From Microcystis panniformis FACHB-1757 (GTDB taxonomy: Bacteria > Cyanobacteriota > Cyanobacteriia > Cyanobacteriales > Microcystaceae): DNA of 64,000 bases. Numbering within the stretch: the first letter of the stretch is position 1; each line of letters begins with the position of its first letter. The translations under genes and the position numbers were made by a program. Under the pieces are notes generated by a model. That model was not told the DNA's origin and did no database searches. It saw nothing but the letters and a program-made list of their open reading frames with translations. This document shows positions 6,840-16,268 of the stretch, in pieces. The stretch covers positions 4,588,001 through 4,652,000 of the forward strand of contig NZ_CP011339.1 in NCBI RefSeq assembly GCF_001264245.1, given 5' to 3'.

Positions 6840-9617
6840 TTACACCGAAGTTAAGGTTTTCTCCGCGCTAATTTGCGCTTCGGGACTATCCGCTTCCGAG
6901 GGAGGGACCACTTGCCAGAATTGACCGAGATAGCTATCCCAATTAGCTAAAATTAACTTACCTTTGGGGCTATTAGTGCGTTCTACATGGGCCTCAATTA
7001 AAGATTTTAACTGTTCCGCACCGGCAGCCGTGCCAACCCGTTGAATCTTGACAATTTCGGGGTTGAGTTTCTCCGGTAGGGACGGATCAAGGATATAAGC
7101 TAATCCTCCCGTCATCCCGGCGCCGACGTTGCGACCGACGGAACCAAGCACGACAATTACCCCCCCGGTCATATATTCACAGAGGTGGTCCCCGGCCCCT
7201 TCGATAACCGCTTTTGCAGTGGAATTGCGGACAGCAAAACGTTCACCAGCGCGACCATTAGCGTATAACACCCCACCGGTGGCCCCGTAGAGACAGGTAT
7301 TACCGATGATAGCGTTATCTTCGGGCTGATAATTGGCGTTTTGGGGCGGTAAGATGACAATTTCGCCGCCGTAGATGCCTTTACCCACATAATCGTTAGC
7401 TTCTCCCTCTAAATGGAGATTGACACCGGGTAAATTAAATGCTCCGAAACTTTGACCAGCTGCGCCCTGGAAATTGAGCTTAATTTCGCCTTCAAAGCCA
7501 TCATTACCGTATTTTTGGGCAATTACCCCCGCAATTCTCGCCCCCACGGAGCGATCGGTATTGACAATCCTGTAGGTTTTGCTGACGGTTCCCTGTTGCT
7601 CGATCGCCTGTTTAATCTCGCTATCGGCTAGAATATCGTCATCGAGGACAGCACCGTTACTATGTACTTCCTCGTGCTGCAACCAAGAGCGATCGCTACG
7701 GCCATCGGGTAAATTCAACAAACAATCGAGATTGAGGGATTCTGTCTTAGTTAAACGAGCATCGGAGCGCACTTTTAACAGATCTGCCCGGCCAATCACC
7801 TCATTTAAACTGTGATAGCCTAATTTCGCCAATAATTGCCGCGTTTCCTCGGCCACCAAAGTAAAGAAATTGACCACATGAGCGGGAATTCCTGGAAAAC
7901 GAGCGCGCAGACGTTCCTGTTGGGTAGCGACTCCCACAGGGCAATTATTCGTGTGACAGACGCGGGCCATGATGCACCCCTCGGCAATCATGGAAATGGA
8001 ACCAAAACCGAATTCCTCCGCACCCATGAGAGCAGCCATGAGGATATCCCAACCGGTTTTTAGTCCCCCATCTGCACGCAAAATCACCCGATGACGCAGT
8101 TGATTTTCCATTAACATCCGATGCACTTCCGTTACTCCCAATTCCCAGGGACTACCCGCGTGTTTAATCGAACTTAGGGGTGATGCACCTGTACCACCAT
8201 CGTGTCCGGAAATCTGGATAATATCAGCGTTAGCTTTGGCAACTCCGGCCGCAATTGTGCCGATACCGATCTCGGCCACTAATTTGACGGAAACTTTGGC
8301 CCGGGGGTTAATTTGGTGTAAATCGTAGATTAATTGCGCTAAATCTTCGATCGAGTAGATATCGTGGTGAGGAGGGGGAGAAATCAAGGTAACACCCGGT
8401 TTTGATCGCCGTAACATGGCAATATAGGGACTGACTTTTTTCCCAGGTAATTGACCTCCTTCTCCCGGTTTTGCTCCTTGGGCCATTTTAATCTCTAGCT
8501 GTTTTCCACTCATTAAGTATTCGGGAGTGACTCCAAAACGTCCCGAAGCTATCTGTTTAATGGCAGAATTAGCCGTATCACCGTTTTTTAAGCCGTTTAG
8601 GTGAGGCATGGTCACGGAATGTCCTTCTTCATCCACATCGCTTAAGCTGGTGTAGCGGATCGGATCTTCTCCCCCTTCTCCGGAATTGGACTTACCTCCG
8701 ATGCGATTCATGGCGATCGCTAGGGTTTCGTGTGCTTCCCGGCCCAAGGCACCGAGGGACATTCCCCCTGTGCAGAAGCGTTGCAGGATACTTTCGATCG
8801 ATTCTACTGCTTCGATGGCAATTGAGGCTCGATCGCTGTTAAATTCTAATAAATCGCGCAATGCAGTAACGGGTCTTTGCTGCAAGATTTGGCGATAGGT
8901 TTCGTAATGGTCATATCCTTCACCTTGGGAGTGAGCAGCCACTGCTTTATGGAGTGCTTTCGCCATTTCCGGGGAATTCATGTGGTATTCTCCCCCCGGA
9001 CGGTAGTTGACAAAACCGTAGTTTTCTAGTTTTTTAGCGGTAAGATTGGGGAAAGCTTTACTGTGGAATGCGATCGCTTCTTGGGCTACTTCAGCAATGC
9101 TTAAACCCCCGACGCGACTGGTAGTACCGTTAAAAGCTAGTTTAACTAAATCTGCCGATAATCCGATCGCCTCGAAAATTTGCGCCCCATGGTAGGAAGA
9201 TAGGAGAGAAATACCCATTTTCGAGAGGATTTTCAGTAATCCTGCTTCTACGGATTTGCGGTAATTAATTAGAGCTTTTTCGAGGCTAATAGCTTCTAAT
9301 TTGCCGTTTTCCATCAATTTCTGCGTTCTTGGCTCGATCCACCACTGGGCGATCGTTTCTAGGGCCAGATAGGGACAAACTGCGGAAGCACCATAACCAA
9401 TTAGACAAGCGAAGTGATGGGTACTCCAACATTGGGCCGTGTCGATAACGATCGAAGCTTTTAAACGCAAGTGTGAGCGAATCAGGTGATGATGGACGGC
9501 ACCAACAGCTAATAAAGGGGGAATATAGCTAGTTTTTTCGTCAATAGGAGCAGTCCTGTCACTGAGAATTAAAATTTCTGCTCCCGATTCTACTTTCTTG
9601 GCAGCCTCAGCGCACAA
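6840..9617 (-). CDS. glsF: Ferredoxin-dependent glutamate synthase, C-terminal part (FMN and 3Fe-4S domains)
   Basis: This is the second fragment of a glutamate synthase of about 1,530 residues. It carries the central/FMN-binding domain, the 3Fe-4S cysteines in CIMARVCHTNNCPVG and the C-terminal beta-helix (GATGGVLYANGRAGERF). A segment between the glycine-rich block GEGGEDPIRY and GDTANSAIKQ resembles the ferredoxin loop, so a ferredoxin-type rather than NADH-type enzyme is preferred. It would make two glutamates from glutamine and 2-oxoglutarate. The apparent start is a TTG inside a broken frame. Translation aligns with the upstream fragment if one G is restored at 9640-9643. The true reading is probably one gene, 6840-11443. 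Confidence 0.88.
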   Translation of the reverse strand: MCAEAAKKVESGAEILILSDRTAPIDEKTSYIPPLLAVGAVHHHLIRSHLRLKASIVIDTAQCWSTHHFACLIGYGASAVCPYLALETIAQWWIEPRTQKLMENGKLEAISLEKALINYRKSVEAGLLKILSKMGISLLSSYHGAQIFEAIGLSADLVKLAFNGTTSRVGGLSIAEVAQEAIAFHSKAFPNLTAKKLENYGFVNYRPGGEYHMNSPEMAKALHKAVAAHSQGEGYDHYETYRQILQQRPVTALRDLLEFNSDRASIAIEAVESIESILQRFCTGGMSLGALGREAHETLAIAMNRIGGKSNSGEGGEDPIRYTSLSDVDEEGHSVTMPHLNGLKNGDTANSAIKQIASGRFGVTPEYLMSGKQLEIKMAQGAKPGEGGQLPGKKVSPYIAMLRRSKPGVTLISPPPHHDIYSIEDLAQLIYDLHQINPRAKVSVKLVAEIGIGTIAAGVAKANADIIQISGHDGGTGASPLSSIKHAGSPWELGVTEVHRMLMENQLRHRVILRADGGLKTGWDILMAALMGAEEFGFGSISMIAEGCIMARVCHTNNCPVGVATQQERLRARFPGIPAHVVNFFTLVAEETRQLLAKLGYHSLNEVIGRADLLKVRSDARLTKTESLNLDCLLNLPDGRSDRSWLQHEEVHSNGAVLDDDILADSEIKQAIEQQGTVSKTYRIVNTDRSVGARIAGVIAQKYGNDGFEGEIKLNFQGAAGQSFGAFNLPGVNLHLEGEANDYVGKGIYGGEIVILPPQNANYQPEDNAIIGNTCLYGATGGVLYANGRAGERFAVRNSTAKAVIEGAGDHLCEYMTGGVIVVLGSVGRNVGAGMTGGLAYILDPSLPEKLNPEIVKIQRVGTAAGAEQLKSLIEAHVERTNSPKGKLILANWDSYLGQFWQVVPPSEADSPEAQISAEKTLTSV

Positions 9618-9634
9618 ATTAGCGATCGCATCTT

Positions 9635-11443
9635 CTAATCCCCTGGTCCGGTGGTCAGATCATAAAGGGTAGAAAGTTCGGCTGTTTTGTAGCTAGAGGT
9701 TTTAACTTTGGCTAATTCCGCATTATTGAGCAGGGGAGAGTCTAATTTCAGTAAATGTGCGTCATCAACCCCCAATTTCAGGATATTACCCCGTCGTCCC
9801 AGATACATAGTCAAGGACATGACTAAACTTTCCCGTAAAGGATCGATGGGAGGGTTAGTAACTTGGGCAAAACGTTGTTTAAAGTAATCGTAGAGAAGAT
9901 GGGGTTTACTGGAGAGGACTGCTAGGGGAGTGTCATCACCCATACAGAAAGTCGGTTCTTTTCCCTGTTCTGCCATGGGAACGATAATCAGATCCACATC
10001 TTCGGATGTGTAACCGAAAGCGGTTTGCAGGGGAAGGAGATGACTGGGAGCGGGAATATCTATCGCTGTTTCTTTGTCAATAAAGGTGCGTTGGGATTTC
10101 ACCCATTCACCGTAGGGATTAGAGCGGGCAATTTCCTGTTTAATCGGCCAATTACGCTTAATTTCGCCTTTTTCTAGGTCAACTGCGATCATTTGACCAG
10201 GGCCGAGACGACCTTTTTCGATAATGGTGGTTTCATCGAGGGGAATAGTTCCCGCTTCCGAGGAAACGACGATATAACCGTTGTTAGTAATGCTATAACG
10301 GGCCGGTCGCAAACCGTTGCGATCTAAACAAGCACCGACGATTCCCCCGTCACTGAATACCAGTAAAGCTGGACCGTCCCAGGGTTCCTGTAAACCGCTA
10401 TAGTATTCGTAGAAGTCGATAATTTCGGGATAATCCTGTAAATCCGGCTGATTATTGTAGGCCTCCGGCACTAGGATCATAGCCGCTTCTAGGGGACTGC
10501 GACCGGTTCTCACCAATAATTCTAGGGCGCTATCGAGGTTATAGGAGTCGCTGTTAGCGGGGTTAACAATGGGGGTCAGGGATTGTAATTCTTCGTGGGT
10601 CCAACCTTGGGTTTCTAAAGCGGGTTCCCGGGCCGACATCCAGTTAATATTGCCCAAAAGGGTGTTAATTTCGCCGTTATGACCCAATAAGCGCATCGGT
10701 TGAGCGAGAGGCCATTTCGGTTGGGTATTGGTGCTAAAACGTCGGTGATAAATAGCAAATTGACTGCTATAGGCTGGATTTTGCAGGTCTAGATAGAATT
10801 CTCGCAGGATTTCGCCCCGTACCATGCCTTTATAGACAATGGTGCGACAGGAAAAGGAGCAGAAATAGAAATCATCGGCCAGTTGCTTACCGACTTCAGA
10901 ACGGGCAATATAGAGTAGGCGATCGAATTGAGAACCGGCTAAATCGGGGGAAGTAACCAGAATTTGCTCGACGTAGGGTTGATTTTCCCTTGCTTGTCTT
11001 CCGAGGATTTGGGGAAGGACGGGAACAGTGCGCCAACCTAAAATCTTAATATTATATTTATTGACAATTTCCTCAATGTGTGCTTTAGCCTCGGCTCGTT
11101 CTTGGTCCGCTTGGGGAAGAAAGACCATACCCACCCCTAGGCGCTCAGATTCTGGCATATTTAAGCCATTTTCGGCGAACCAAGGAGCGAGGACATCTCT
11201 GGGGATAGCGGTCATCATACCGGAACCGTCACCGGAATCCTGATCGGCGCTGCAGCCTCCCCGGTGTTCCAAACAACCTAAGGCTAAAAGTGCCTGTTCG
11301 ATCAGTTGATGGCTACCAGAACCGCGTACATCGGCAATAAAACCGACTCCGCAAGCGTCCCGTTCTTCTACGAGCCATCGGGGACCCCAATAGGGATCGA
11401 TTTGGTGTATATTGTCGGTTTTTAGGTTATTTTGTTGCGCCAT
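9635..11443 (-). CDS. glsF: Ferredoxin-dependent glutamate synthase, N-terminal part (glutaminase domain)
   Basis: This contains the Ntn-type glutaminase. Cys31 in DACGVGFIADV is the nucleophile exposed after loss of a 30-residue propeptide. HRRFSTNTQPKWPLAQPMR, GHNGEINT and DRNGLRPARY are family blocks. The frame ends at TTGPGD-stop, where intact homologues continue as GPGGLEDAIANLC. That continuation is present one frame over, so a single base has been lost from a G-run (four C on the plus strand at 9640-9643). If the loss is real, the glutaminase and synthase halves are separate and the essential enzyme would be inactive; a sequencing error is likely. Confidence 0.9.
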   Translation of the reverse strand: MAQQNNLKTDNIHQIDPYWGPRWLVEERDACGVGFIADVRGSGSHQLIEQALLALGCLEHRGGCSADQDSGDGSGMMTAIPRDVLAPWFAENGLNMPESERLGVGMVFLPQADQERAEAKAHIEEIVNKYNIKILGWRTVPVLPQILGRQARENQPYVEQILVTSPDLAGSQFDRLLYIARSEVGKQLADDFYFCSFSCRTIVYKGMVRGEILREFYLDLQNPAYSSQFAIYHRRFSTNTQPKWPLAQPMRLLGHNGEINTLLGNINWMSAREPALETQGWTHEELQSLTPIVNPANSDSYNLDSALELLVRTGRSPLEAAMILVPEAYNNQPDLQDYPEIIDFYEYYSGLQEPWDGPALLVFSDGGIVGACLDRNGLRPARYSITNNGYIVVSSEAGTIPLDETTIIEKGRLGPGQMIAVDLEKGEIKRNWPIKQEIARSNPYGEWVKSQRTFIDKETAIDIPAPSHLLPLQTAFGYTSEDVDLIIVPMAEQGKEPTFCMGDDTPLAVLSSKPHLLYDYFKQRFAQVTNPPIDPLRESLVMSLTMYLGRRGNILKLGVDDAHLLKLDSPLLNNAELAKVKTSSYKTAELSTLYDLTTGPGD

Positions 11444-11743
11444 AGAATTTATCCTTAGGGTCGTTGTCTAGAAGGGTGAGATAGCTGGTCTGCTGAAAGG
11501 GTCAATCTAGAATAGAATTTTTTTTGATCTTGCCGTTTCGATTGTCGCTGATTTTTCCTAATTTTTGCCTGTTGCCATCTTTATCTTGGCCAGTCTGAGG
11601 AATCACAGGTGATCTACCATGATATAGTAGCTCTCAGGAATTGTCATCGAAAATCCCCTGGATGGGGTGAAACATCCTGTTAGGTGCTTATTTTGGCAGA
11701 ATATTGTCGGATTATAAGTATTATTGGAGCAATGGGGTCAAAT
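11444..11743. other. Intergenic region upstream of glutamate synthase
   Basis: 300 bp between the divergently read 5' side of glsF and the 3' end of the sucD-like gene. It must contain the glsF promoter. I looked for an NtcA site (GTA-N8-TAC) and did not find a convincing one. No repeat or RNA gene is recognised. Confidence 0.4.
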
Positions 11744-12631
11744 TCAGGACAAGACTTTCCCTAAAGAGGCAGGTAAATCGGCTAATTTTTCCACCACTGT
11801 CACCCCAGCTTCTTGAAAATGACGTAAGCTATCTTTTCTGGTATTCTTAGCGGCAACAGAGTAGGAAAGTTGGTTAGAAATAATTGTTTCTGTATCGCCG
11901 AAATTGGTTTCAATCGCTGCATTTAACCCCACAAGATAGGCAATCACCGGTTTTTCGATCGCCGAGGCAATATATTTGGCTGCCTCGATTTCGGCCTTTC
12001 CTCCCACCTGACTGACGAGGAGAATTGCCTCGGTATTGTCATCTTCCTCGAAAACCTGCAACCATTGGGACAAATTGGAGCCAATAATGCCGTCAGTACC
12101 CAAATTTACCGCCATAGATTCACCATAACCGGCCGCTGTTAAAGTTTTCGCCACTTCATCCCCTATGCGATCGCCGCGGGTGATCAGACCGATTGTCCCC
12201 GATTGATAAAAACTGGGTTCACAAATACCCAACCAAAGATAATTGGGAATAATTACACCCTGGCTGCCAGGTCCGAGAATTAATGTCCCGGTGGTACTAG
12301 CTATCTTTAATAATTCCACCAGATCCAAGGGGGGAACTCCGGGGGTGACGATAATTAATTGGGGAATGGCTGCTGCGATCGCTTCTAAGGCCGCATCTAG
12401 GACTTGATTGGGGGGGACTAAAATTAAACTGGTCTTGATTTCCCCTGCTTCAGCAACGGCCTCGGCCACTAGATCAAACACTGGTATCTCTGCGATTATC
12501 TCACCACCGTGGCCACTAGCCACCCCCGCTACTAAACAGGTTCCCTGGGTTTTCAATCTTGCCGCATAATATTTGCCTAGGGGTCGATCGATCCCTTGCA
12601 TAATTATCTGATCCTTATCTGTCCATTTCAT
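11744..12631 (-). CDS. sucD: Succinyl-CoA ligase alpha subunit-like protein lacking the catalytic histidine
   Basis: The fold and length (295 aa) match SucD: an N-terminal CoA-binding Rossmann domain (GIDRPLGKYYA, LILVPPNQVLDAA) and a C-terminal ligase domain (LLVSQVGGKAEIEAAKYI). The family's phospho-histidine, in GHAGA near residue 246 in E. coli, is replaced: the local sequence is FGDTETII with Asp246. The supporting Glu208 is Gln here. The enzyme as read should not form the phosphohistidine intermediate. It pairs with the beta-like gene at 12948 but the two are separated by a MITE. It may be a degenerate or repurposed ligase-like protein. Confidence 0.7.
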   Translation of the reverse strand: MKWTDKDQIIMQGIDRPLGKYYAARLKTQGTCLVAGVASGHGGEIIAEIPVFDLVAEAVAEAGEIKTSLILVPPNQVLDAALEAIAAAIPQLIIVTPGVPPLDLVELLKIASTTGTLILGPGSQGVIIPNYLWLGICEPSFYQSGTIGLITRGDRIGDEVAKTLTAAGYGESMAVNLGTDGIIGSNLSQWLQVFEEDDNTEAILLVSQVGGKAEIEAAKYIASAIEKPVIAYLVGLNAAIETNFGDTETIISNQLSYSVAAKNTRKDSLRHFQEAGVTVVEKLADLPASLGKVLS

Positions 12632-12660
12632 ATATTAAGTGTTGGGAGTTGTTTCAGTTA

Positions 12661-12776
12661 AGTAGGTAGGCGTTAAAAGTTGTCAGATCCCCCCGCCTAT
12701 CGGCACCCCCCTTATCAAGGGGGGCAGGGGGGATCGAACCTAAAATCCATTTTTAATTTAATTATAACCAGCTACT
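12661..12776. repeat. MITE family A copy between sucC- and sucD-like genes
   Basis: 116 bp flanked by TA. The left end is AGTAGGTAGGCGTTAAAA and the right end, read inward, is AGTAGCTGGTTATAATTAAA. The core contains CCCCCCTTATCAAGGGGGG. Insertion here widened the gap of what is probably an operon. Confidence 0.8.
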
Positions 12777-12780
12777 TAAA

Positions 12781-12945
12781 AGTAAACAGTAATCAGTAAT
12801 CGGTGAGACACTGTTGATGGTAGTTTTTTTCAGTGGTCAGTAAACAGTAAACAGCAATCAGCTTCTGAAGGCGAGAGTCAAAGGTTTTAGATTCGTCCCT
12901 TGTGAACTGAAAACTCACATCTGATCAGTGATCACTGATCACTGA
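12781..12945. repeat. Degenerate CAGTAATCAGT/CAGTAAACAGT heptamer-type repeats
   Basis: Short runs of the 7-bp words CAGTAAA, CAGTAAT, CAGTGAT and ACTGATC fill most of the gap after the MITE. The same vocabulary recurs at 24578-24620, 24861-25239 and 38701-38750. It is simple-sequence expansion without a coding role. Confidence 0.6.
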
Positions 12946-12947
12946 TT

Positions 12948-14132
12948 CTAGGCTAATTTAATGGCTGCAGTGACCACCTCTTCTAAAGACTCTAACCAAT
13001 GAAAGTTAACATCAGCTAAACTCTGACTGAGATCGATCGCTTGGTTGTCAGCTAGGACGCGAAAAATTATTTGTGGTAGGGTGGGATTGAGAAAAGATCG
13101 AGGTTGCAAGGTTTGTCTTTCCTGTCGGGTGGCCCGGATCGTTCGTTCGCCGCTGCCCCGGCTGGGTGATAATGGGCTATAACTGCGGTAGTAATTACTA
13201 ATAGTCTCGATCGCTTTTTGGCCAAAGTCGGGATAACTGATAATATCAACGATAATCACTTTTAAATCGGCCAATAGTTGGAATTGTTGCAGACCGGACT
13301 CTATTTGCTCGTTTAATTGCTCTAATTCTAGTCTTTCCTCCAGTATAAGCCAGGCTGCTAGTTTTGCTCCCTTGCTGGCTAAGGCATCCCAGACAGTGGA
13401 CATCAAACCCTGGCCATTGCTGATCATCGCTATTCGGCCAGTTTGATCAATTATCGACCAAGGGGATTGTAATTGGGGTGGGGTCAAGGCCAGAAGATCG
13501 AGATGTCTGGCTAAAGCGGCATCATTAACAGTTATTTTGCCATCTAGGGCCATCACTTCCCCAGTTTCGTTGATACCCAGGGGATTAATCTCGATAATAT
13601 CGAGATCTTTGCTGACAAAGAGACTATACATTTTTTCGAGAATTTGACTGATAGACTCGATCAAAGACCCTCTTAAACCCATAGATACGGCTAATTGCCG
13701 ACAGAGATAGGGGGAAAATCTCTCTTCAATGACCACTTTTTGCATGGTTGCCAGTAAACTGTCCACATCCATCCCCCCTTGACTCGCACCCAGTAAAACC
13801 GGTCTTTGCAGATGATAATCGAGTAAAATGGCTAAAAATATCTCTTGTTGCGGATTATACCGGGCTTCTGCTAGAATTACCTCTGGATATTCTCCGGCGA
13901 TCGGTAAATGAAAGATAGCATGGGCAGCAGCGATCGCATCAATGGTATTAGCGACAAATTTCACCCCCCCTGCTTTTCCCCGTCCTCCCGCTCGTACCTG
14001 GGACTTCAGCACGATGGGGTAGGGAATGTTTAATCTTTTTAGTCCCCCCGGTTCGTGGATTGGTTGGGAAGGTAAAATGGGGATACCTACCTGAGCAAAT
14101 ATTTCCTTGGCTTGGTATTCGAGTAAATCCAT
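12948..14132 (-). CDS. sucC: Succinyl-CoA ligase beta subunit-like (ATP-grasp) protein
   Basis: The N-terminal ATP-grasp part is well kept: MDLLEYQAKEIFAQVGIP, KSQVRAGGRGKAGGVKF and IIEINPLGI with DGKI for nucleotide and metal binding. The C-terminal CoA-ligase part is eroded. The usual NGAGLAM reads NGQGLMS, the glycine-rich DVGGGA block reads AWLILEERL, and IFGGIVRCD is not recognisable. An extra low-complexity stretch, SPLSPSRGSGERTIRATR, sits near residue 310. Together with the sucD-like partner it looks like a ligase pair that has lost catalytic positions. Whether any acyl-CoA ligase activity remains cannot be told from sequence. Confidence 0.7.
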   Translation of the reverse strand: MDLLEYQAKEIFAQVGIPILPSQPIHEPGGLKRLNIPYPIVLKSQVRAGGRGKAGGVKFVANTIDAIAAAHAIFHLPIAGEYPEVILAEARYNPQQEIFLAILLDYHLQRPVLLGASQGGMDVDSLLATMQKVVIEERFSPYLCRQLAVSMGLRGSLIESISQILEKMYSLFVSKDLDIIEINPLGINETGEVMALDGKITVNDAALARHLDLLALTPPQLQSPWSIIDQTGRIAMISNGQGLMSTVWDALASKGAKLAAWLILEERLELEQLNEQIESGLQQFQLLADLKVIIVDIISYPDFGQKAIETISNYYRSYSPLSPSRGSGERTIRATRQERQTLQPRSFLNPTLPQIIFRVLADNQAIDLSQSLADVNFHWLESLEEVVTAAIKLA

Positions 14133-14586
14133 AATTGATTAGTTGATAAAGTGGCGGTTCTCTCTTTGCTCGTTTCGGTAGCTGGGGGACTATGAAGATT
14201 ATTCTAGCAACAGCATCCGGTTCGCGGGTGATGGGGGAGAATATTCTTGGTTTATAGGGATGGAGGACTGGTCGTGACGGCAATCTCGATCGCAAAACTT
14301 AAAATTAATTCGATCGGGTGATTTTTTTTTGATAGGATTGAACCTATAATTCTCCCATAAATAGTTATTGTTCCCCATTAACCGTGCCAAACTAAGAACT
14401 GCGGACAAATCAAGAGTTTTGGCGTTTCAATAGACCAAATAAACTAATAACTGGCAGTTAGTCGGAAATATCAGTTATTTTTTGCTAAAATTCTCCTTTT
14501 TCCCGCATTTTCTTGCTTGGAAACAAACTTTTTTCCGCTTTCGTCTTTATCTTTAATTCGCTCCCACTAGGAAACTCAAGGGTAAG
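14133..14586. other. Intergenic region between divergent sucC-like gene and secreted protein gene
   Basis: 454 bp with no recognised gene; the reading frames present are short and unconvincing. It should hold divergent promoters. There are A/T-rich tracts at 14320-14350 and 14470-14530, but no clear operator or repeat family was recognised. Confidence 0.4.
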
Positions 14587-15264
14587 ATGCTAAATTTTCA
14601 AAAGCAGGGTCGTCATCATCCTCTGACCCTATTCACAATGCTTTTAAGTGCTTCTTTCGTTGTGGTCTCCCTTTCCTTGACTCCTGCGATCGCACGTCAA
14701 TTCGCCCCAATTAACCCAATTAAACCAATTCCTTTGGGGAATGACCGATTAATTCCTGCTGGGACGGACATCCCTGTAAAATACGAGCAAGGGGAAAAAA
14801 TTCTTTTAACCAAACAAGAAACTTTTTCTTTATCACTGACCGTTACCGATAATATCAAAAATTCCCAAGGACAGACAATTATTCCCGATGGTAGTCAGAT
14901 TATCGGAGAAATTAAACCCGATGGTCAAGGTTCGCGTTTTCTATCCCAAAAAATCTTTTTAAAAACCCGTCAACCCCAAGAAAAATCTATTGATGCTATT
15001 TCGGCAGTTTTCACTCGTCTAGAAAGGATAATTAAAGGAGTTAACCCCGACAAAATTATTCAGGGTGCAGTATTAGGAAAATCCGCCGCTTCTGTCCTCG
15101 CTTCTTTTACTTCTGACCAACCGGTTAGCGAGGGATTATTACGAGGAGGAGGATTAGAAGTATTAGCTGGGTGGTTATTACGAGGAGAATCGGTGGAATT
15201 ATTGTCAATTAACCCGAAGGAGGATTTAAAATTAACCCTTCGTTCTGATTTTACCGGTCAGTAA
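14587..15264 (+). CDS. Secreted protein of unknown function, paralogue of the protein at 62764
   Basis: 225 residues with an N-terminal signal peptide (hydrophobic LFTMLLSASFVVVSLSL followed by TPAIARQ). The core IPAGTDIPVKYEQGEKILL, TIIPDGSQIIGEI and the C-terminal SVELLSINPKEDLKLTL match block by block the protein at 62764-63432. The IPAGT...G..II..GS..IGE pattern is reminiscent of the C-terminal beta-barrel of VirB10/TrbI-type proteins, but no partner genes support secretion. A periplasmic or cell-envelope role is inferred only from the leader. Confidence 0.6.
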   Translation: MLNFQKQGRHHPLTLFTMLLSASFVVVSLSLTPAIARQFAPINPIKPIPLGNDRLIPAGTDIPVKYEQGEKILLTKQETFSLSLTVTDNIKNSQGQTIIPDGSQIIGEIKPDGQGSRFLSQKIFLKTRQPQEKSIDAISAVFTRLERIIKGVNPDKIIQGAVLGKSAASVLASFTSDQPVSEGLLRGGGLEVLAGWLLRGESVELLSINPKEDLKLTLRSDFTGQ

Positions 15265-15278
15265 GCTTAAAAAAATCT

Positions 15279-15306
15279 GGTGTGTTAGTTATTAATCTAA
15301 CACACC
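15279..15306. terminator. Bidirectional hairpin terminator
   Basis: GGTGTGTTAG (15279-15288) is perfectly complementary to CTAACACACC (15297-15306), with an 8-nt loop. It lies between the convergent ends of the secreted protein gene (15264) and fcl (15318). A-runs on the upstream side make a T-run for the leftward transcript. Confidence 0.7.
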
Positions 15307-15317
15307 TGCTATCAAGA

Positions 15318-16256
15318 CTAAGCGGCGTTTTGCCGATACCATTCAATGGTTTTTTGCAAACCTTCTTTAAATTCCATTTGAGCAACAAAACCGAATTTTT
15401 CCTGAGCGCGGGTTGTATCTAAACAGCGTCGCGGTTGACCATTCGGTTTATCTATTTCCCAAACAATTTCGCCATCAAAACCCATTAAATCACAGATTAA
15501 TTCCACTAAATCTTTGATAGAAATCTCATAATTTGTACCAAGATTAACCGGGTCTGATTCATTATAGAATTGACTGGCCATGACAATGCCTCGCGCTGCA
15601 TCGGTGGAGTAGAGAAACTCCCGGGTTGGACTACCATCTCCCCAGACAGGAAGTTGTTTATCCCCCCGTTGTTGTGCCTCATAAACCTTGCGAATTAAAG
15701 CAGGAATTACATGGGAACTACCCGGATCAAAATTATCCTCTGGCCCGTATAAATTCACCGGTAAAAGATAAATTCCGTTGAAACCATACTGCAAACGATA
15801 GGACTCTAATTGTACCAATAAAGCCTTTTTAGCGATACCATAAGGCGCATTGGTTTCTTCGGGATATCCTGACCATAAATCGTCTTCATGGAAAGGTACT
15901 GGAGTAAATTTTGGATAGGCACAAATTGTCCCCACACAGACAAATTTTTGCACTCCTGCTAGATAGGCAGCGTGAATTAATTGGGTTCCCATCATCAAAT
16001 TATCATAGAATAATTCGGCAGGTTTTTCCCGATTGAGACCGATACCTCCCACATGGGCAGCCAAATGGATAATTAAATCTTCTTGGTCGGCTAAACGTTG
16101 ACAGTTTTCCCAAACTCTTAAATCACAATCTTTGGACCGAGGAATTGTAATTTTTGCGGGATTTGCCCCCGCTGCAATTAATTGATTAACTACTTGCCGA
16201 CCTAAAAATCCAGCCCCCCCGGTGACGACGATTCTCTGTTCGCTTAAATTCAGCAT
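15318..16256 (-). CDS. fcl: GDP-L-fucose synthase
   Basis: An extended short-chain dehydrogenase of 312 residues. It has an NADP-binding motif VTGGAGFLGRQV at the N-terminus and catalytic Tyr/Lys in APYGIAKKALL with a preceding Ser/Thr region (VGTICAYPK). VNLYGPEDNFDP and EFLYSTDAARGI are typical of the epimerase/reductase that converts GDP-4-keto-6-deoxy-mannose to GDP-L-fucose. It lies 12 bp downstream of gmd in the same direction, so the two form a GDP-fucose operon, probably feeding exopolysaccharide or LPS synthesis. Confidence 0.92.
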   Translation of the reverse strand: MLNLSEQRIVVTGGAGFLGRQVVNQLIAAGANPAKITIPRSKDCDLRVWENCQRLADQEDLIIHLAAHVGGIGLNREKPAELFYDNLMMGTQLIHAAYLAGVQKFVCVGTICAYPKFTPVPFHEDDLWSGYPEETNAPYGIAKKALLVQLESYRLQYGFNGIYLLPVNLYGPEDNFDPGSSHVIPALIRKVYEAQQRGDKQLPVWGDGSPTREFLYSTDAARGIVMASQFYNESDPVNLGTNYEISIKDLVELICDLMGFDGEIVWEIDKPNGQPRRCLDTTRAQEKFGFVAQMEFKEGLQKTIEWYRQNAA

Positions 16257-16268
16257 ATTTTCACCTCT

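Noticed and set aside
11461..11740. NtcA-binding site upstream of glutamate synthase
   Set aside because: No GTA-N8-TAC with a suitable -10 was found on either strand.
13067..13249. Short leftward frames within and above the sucC-like gene
   Set aside because: They are out-of-frame shadows of the SucC reading frame or lack any start context.
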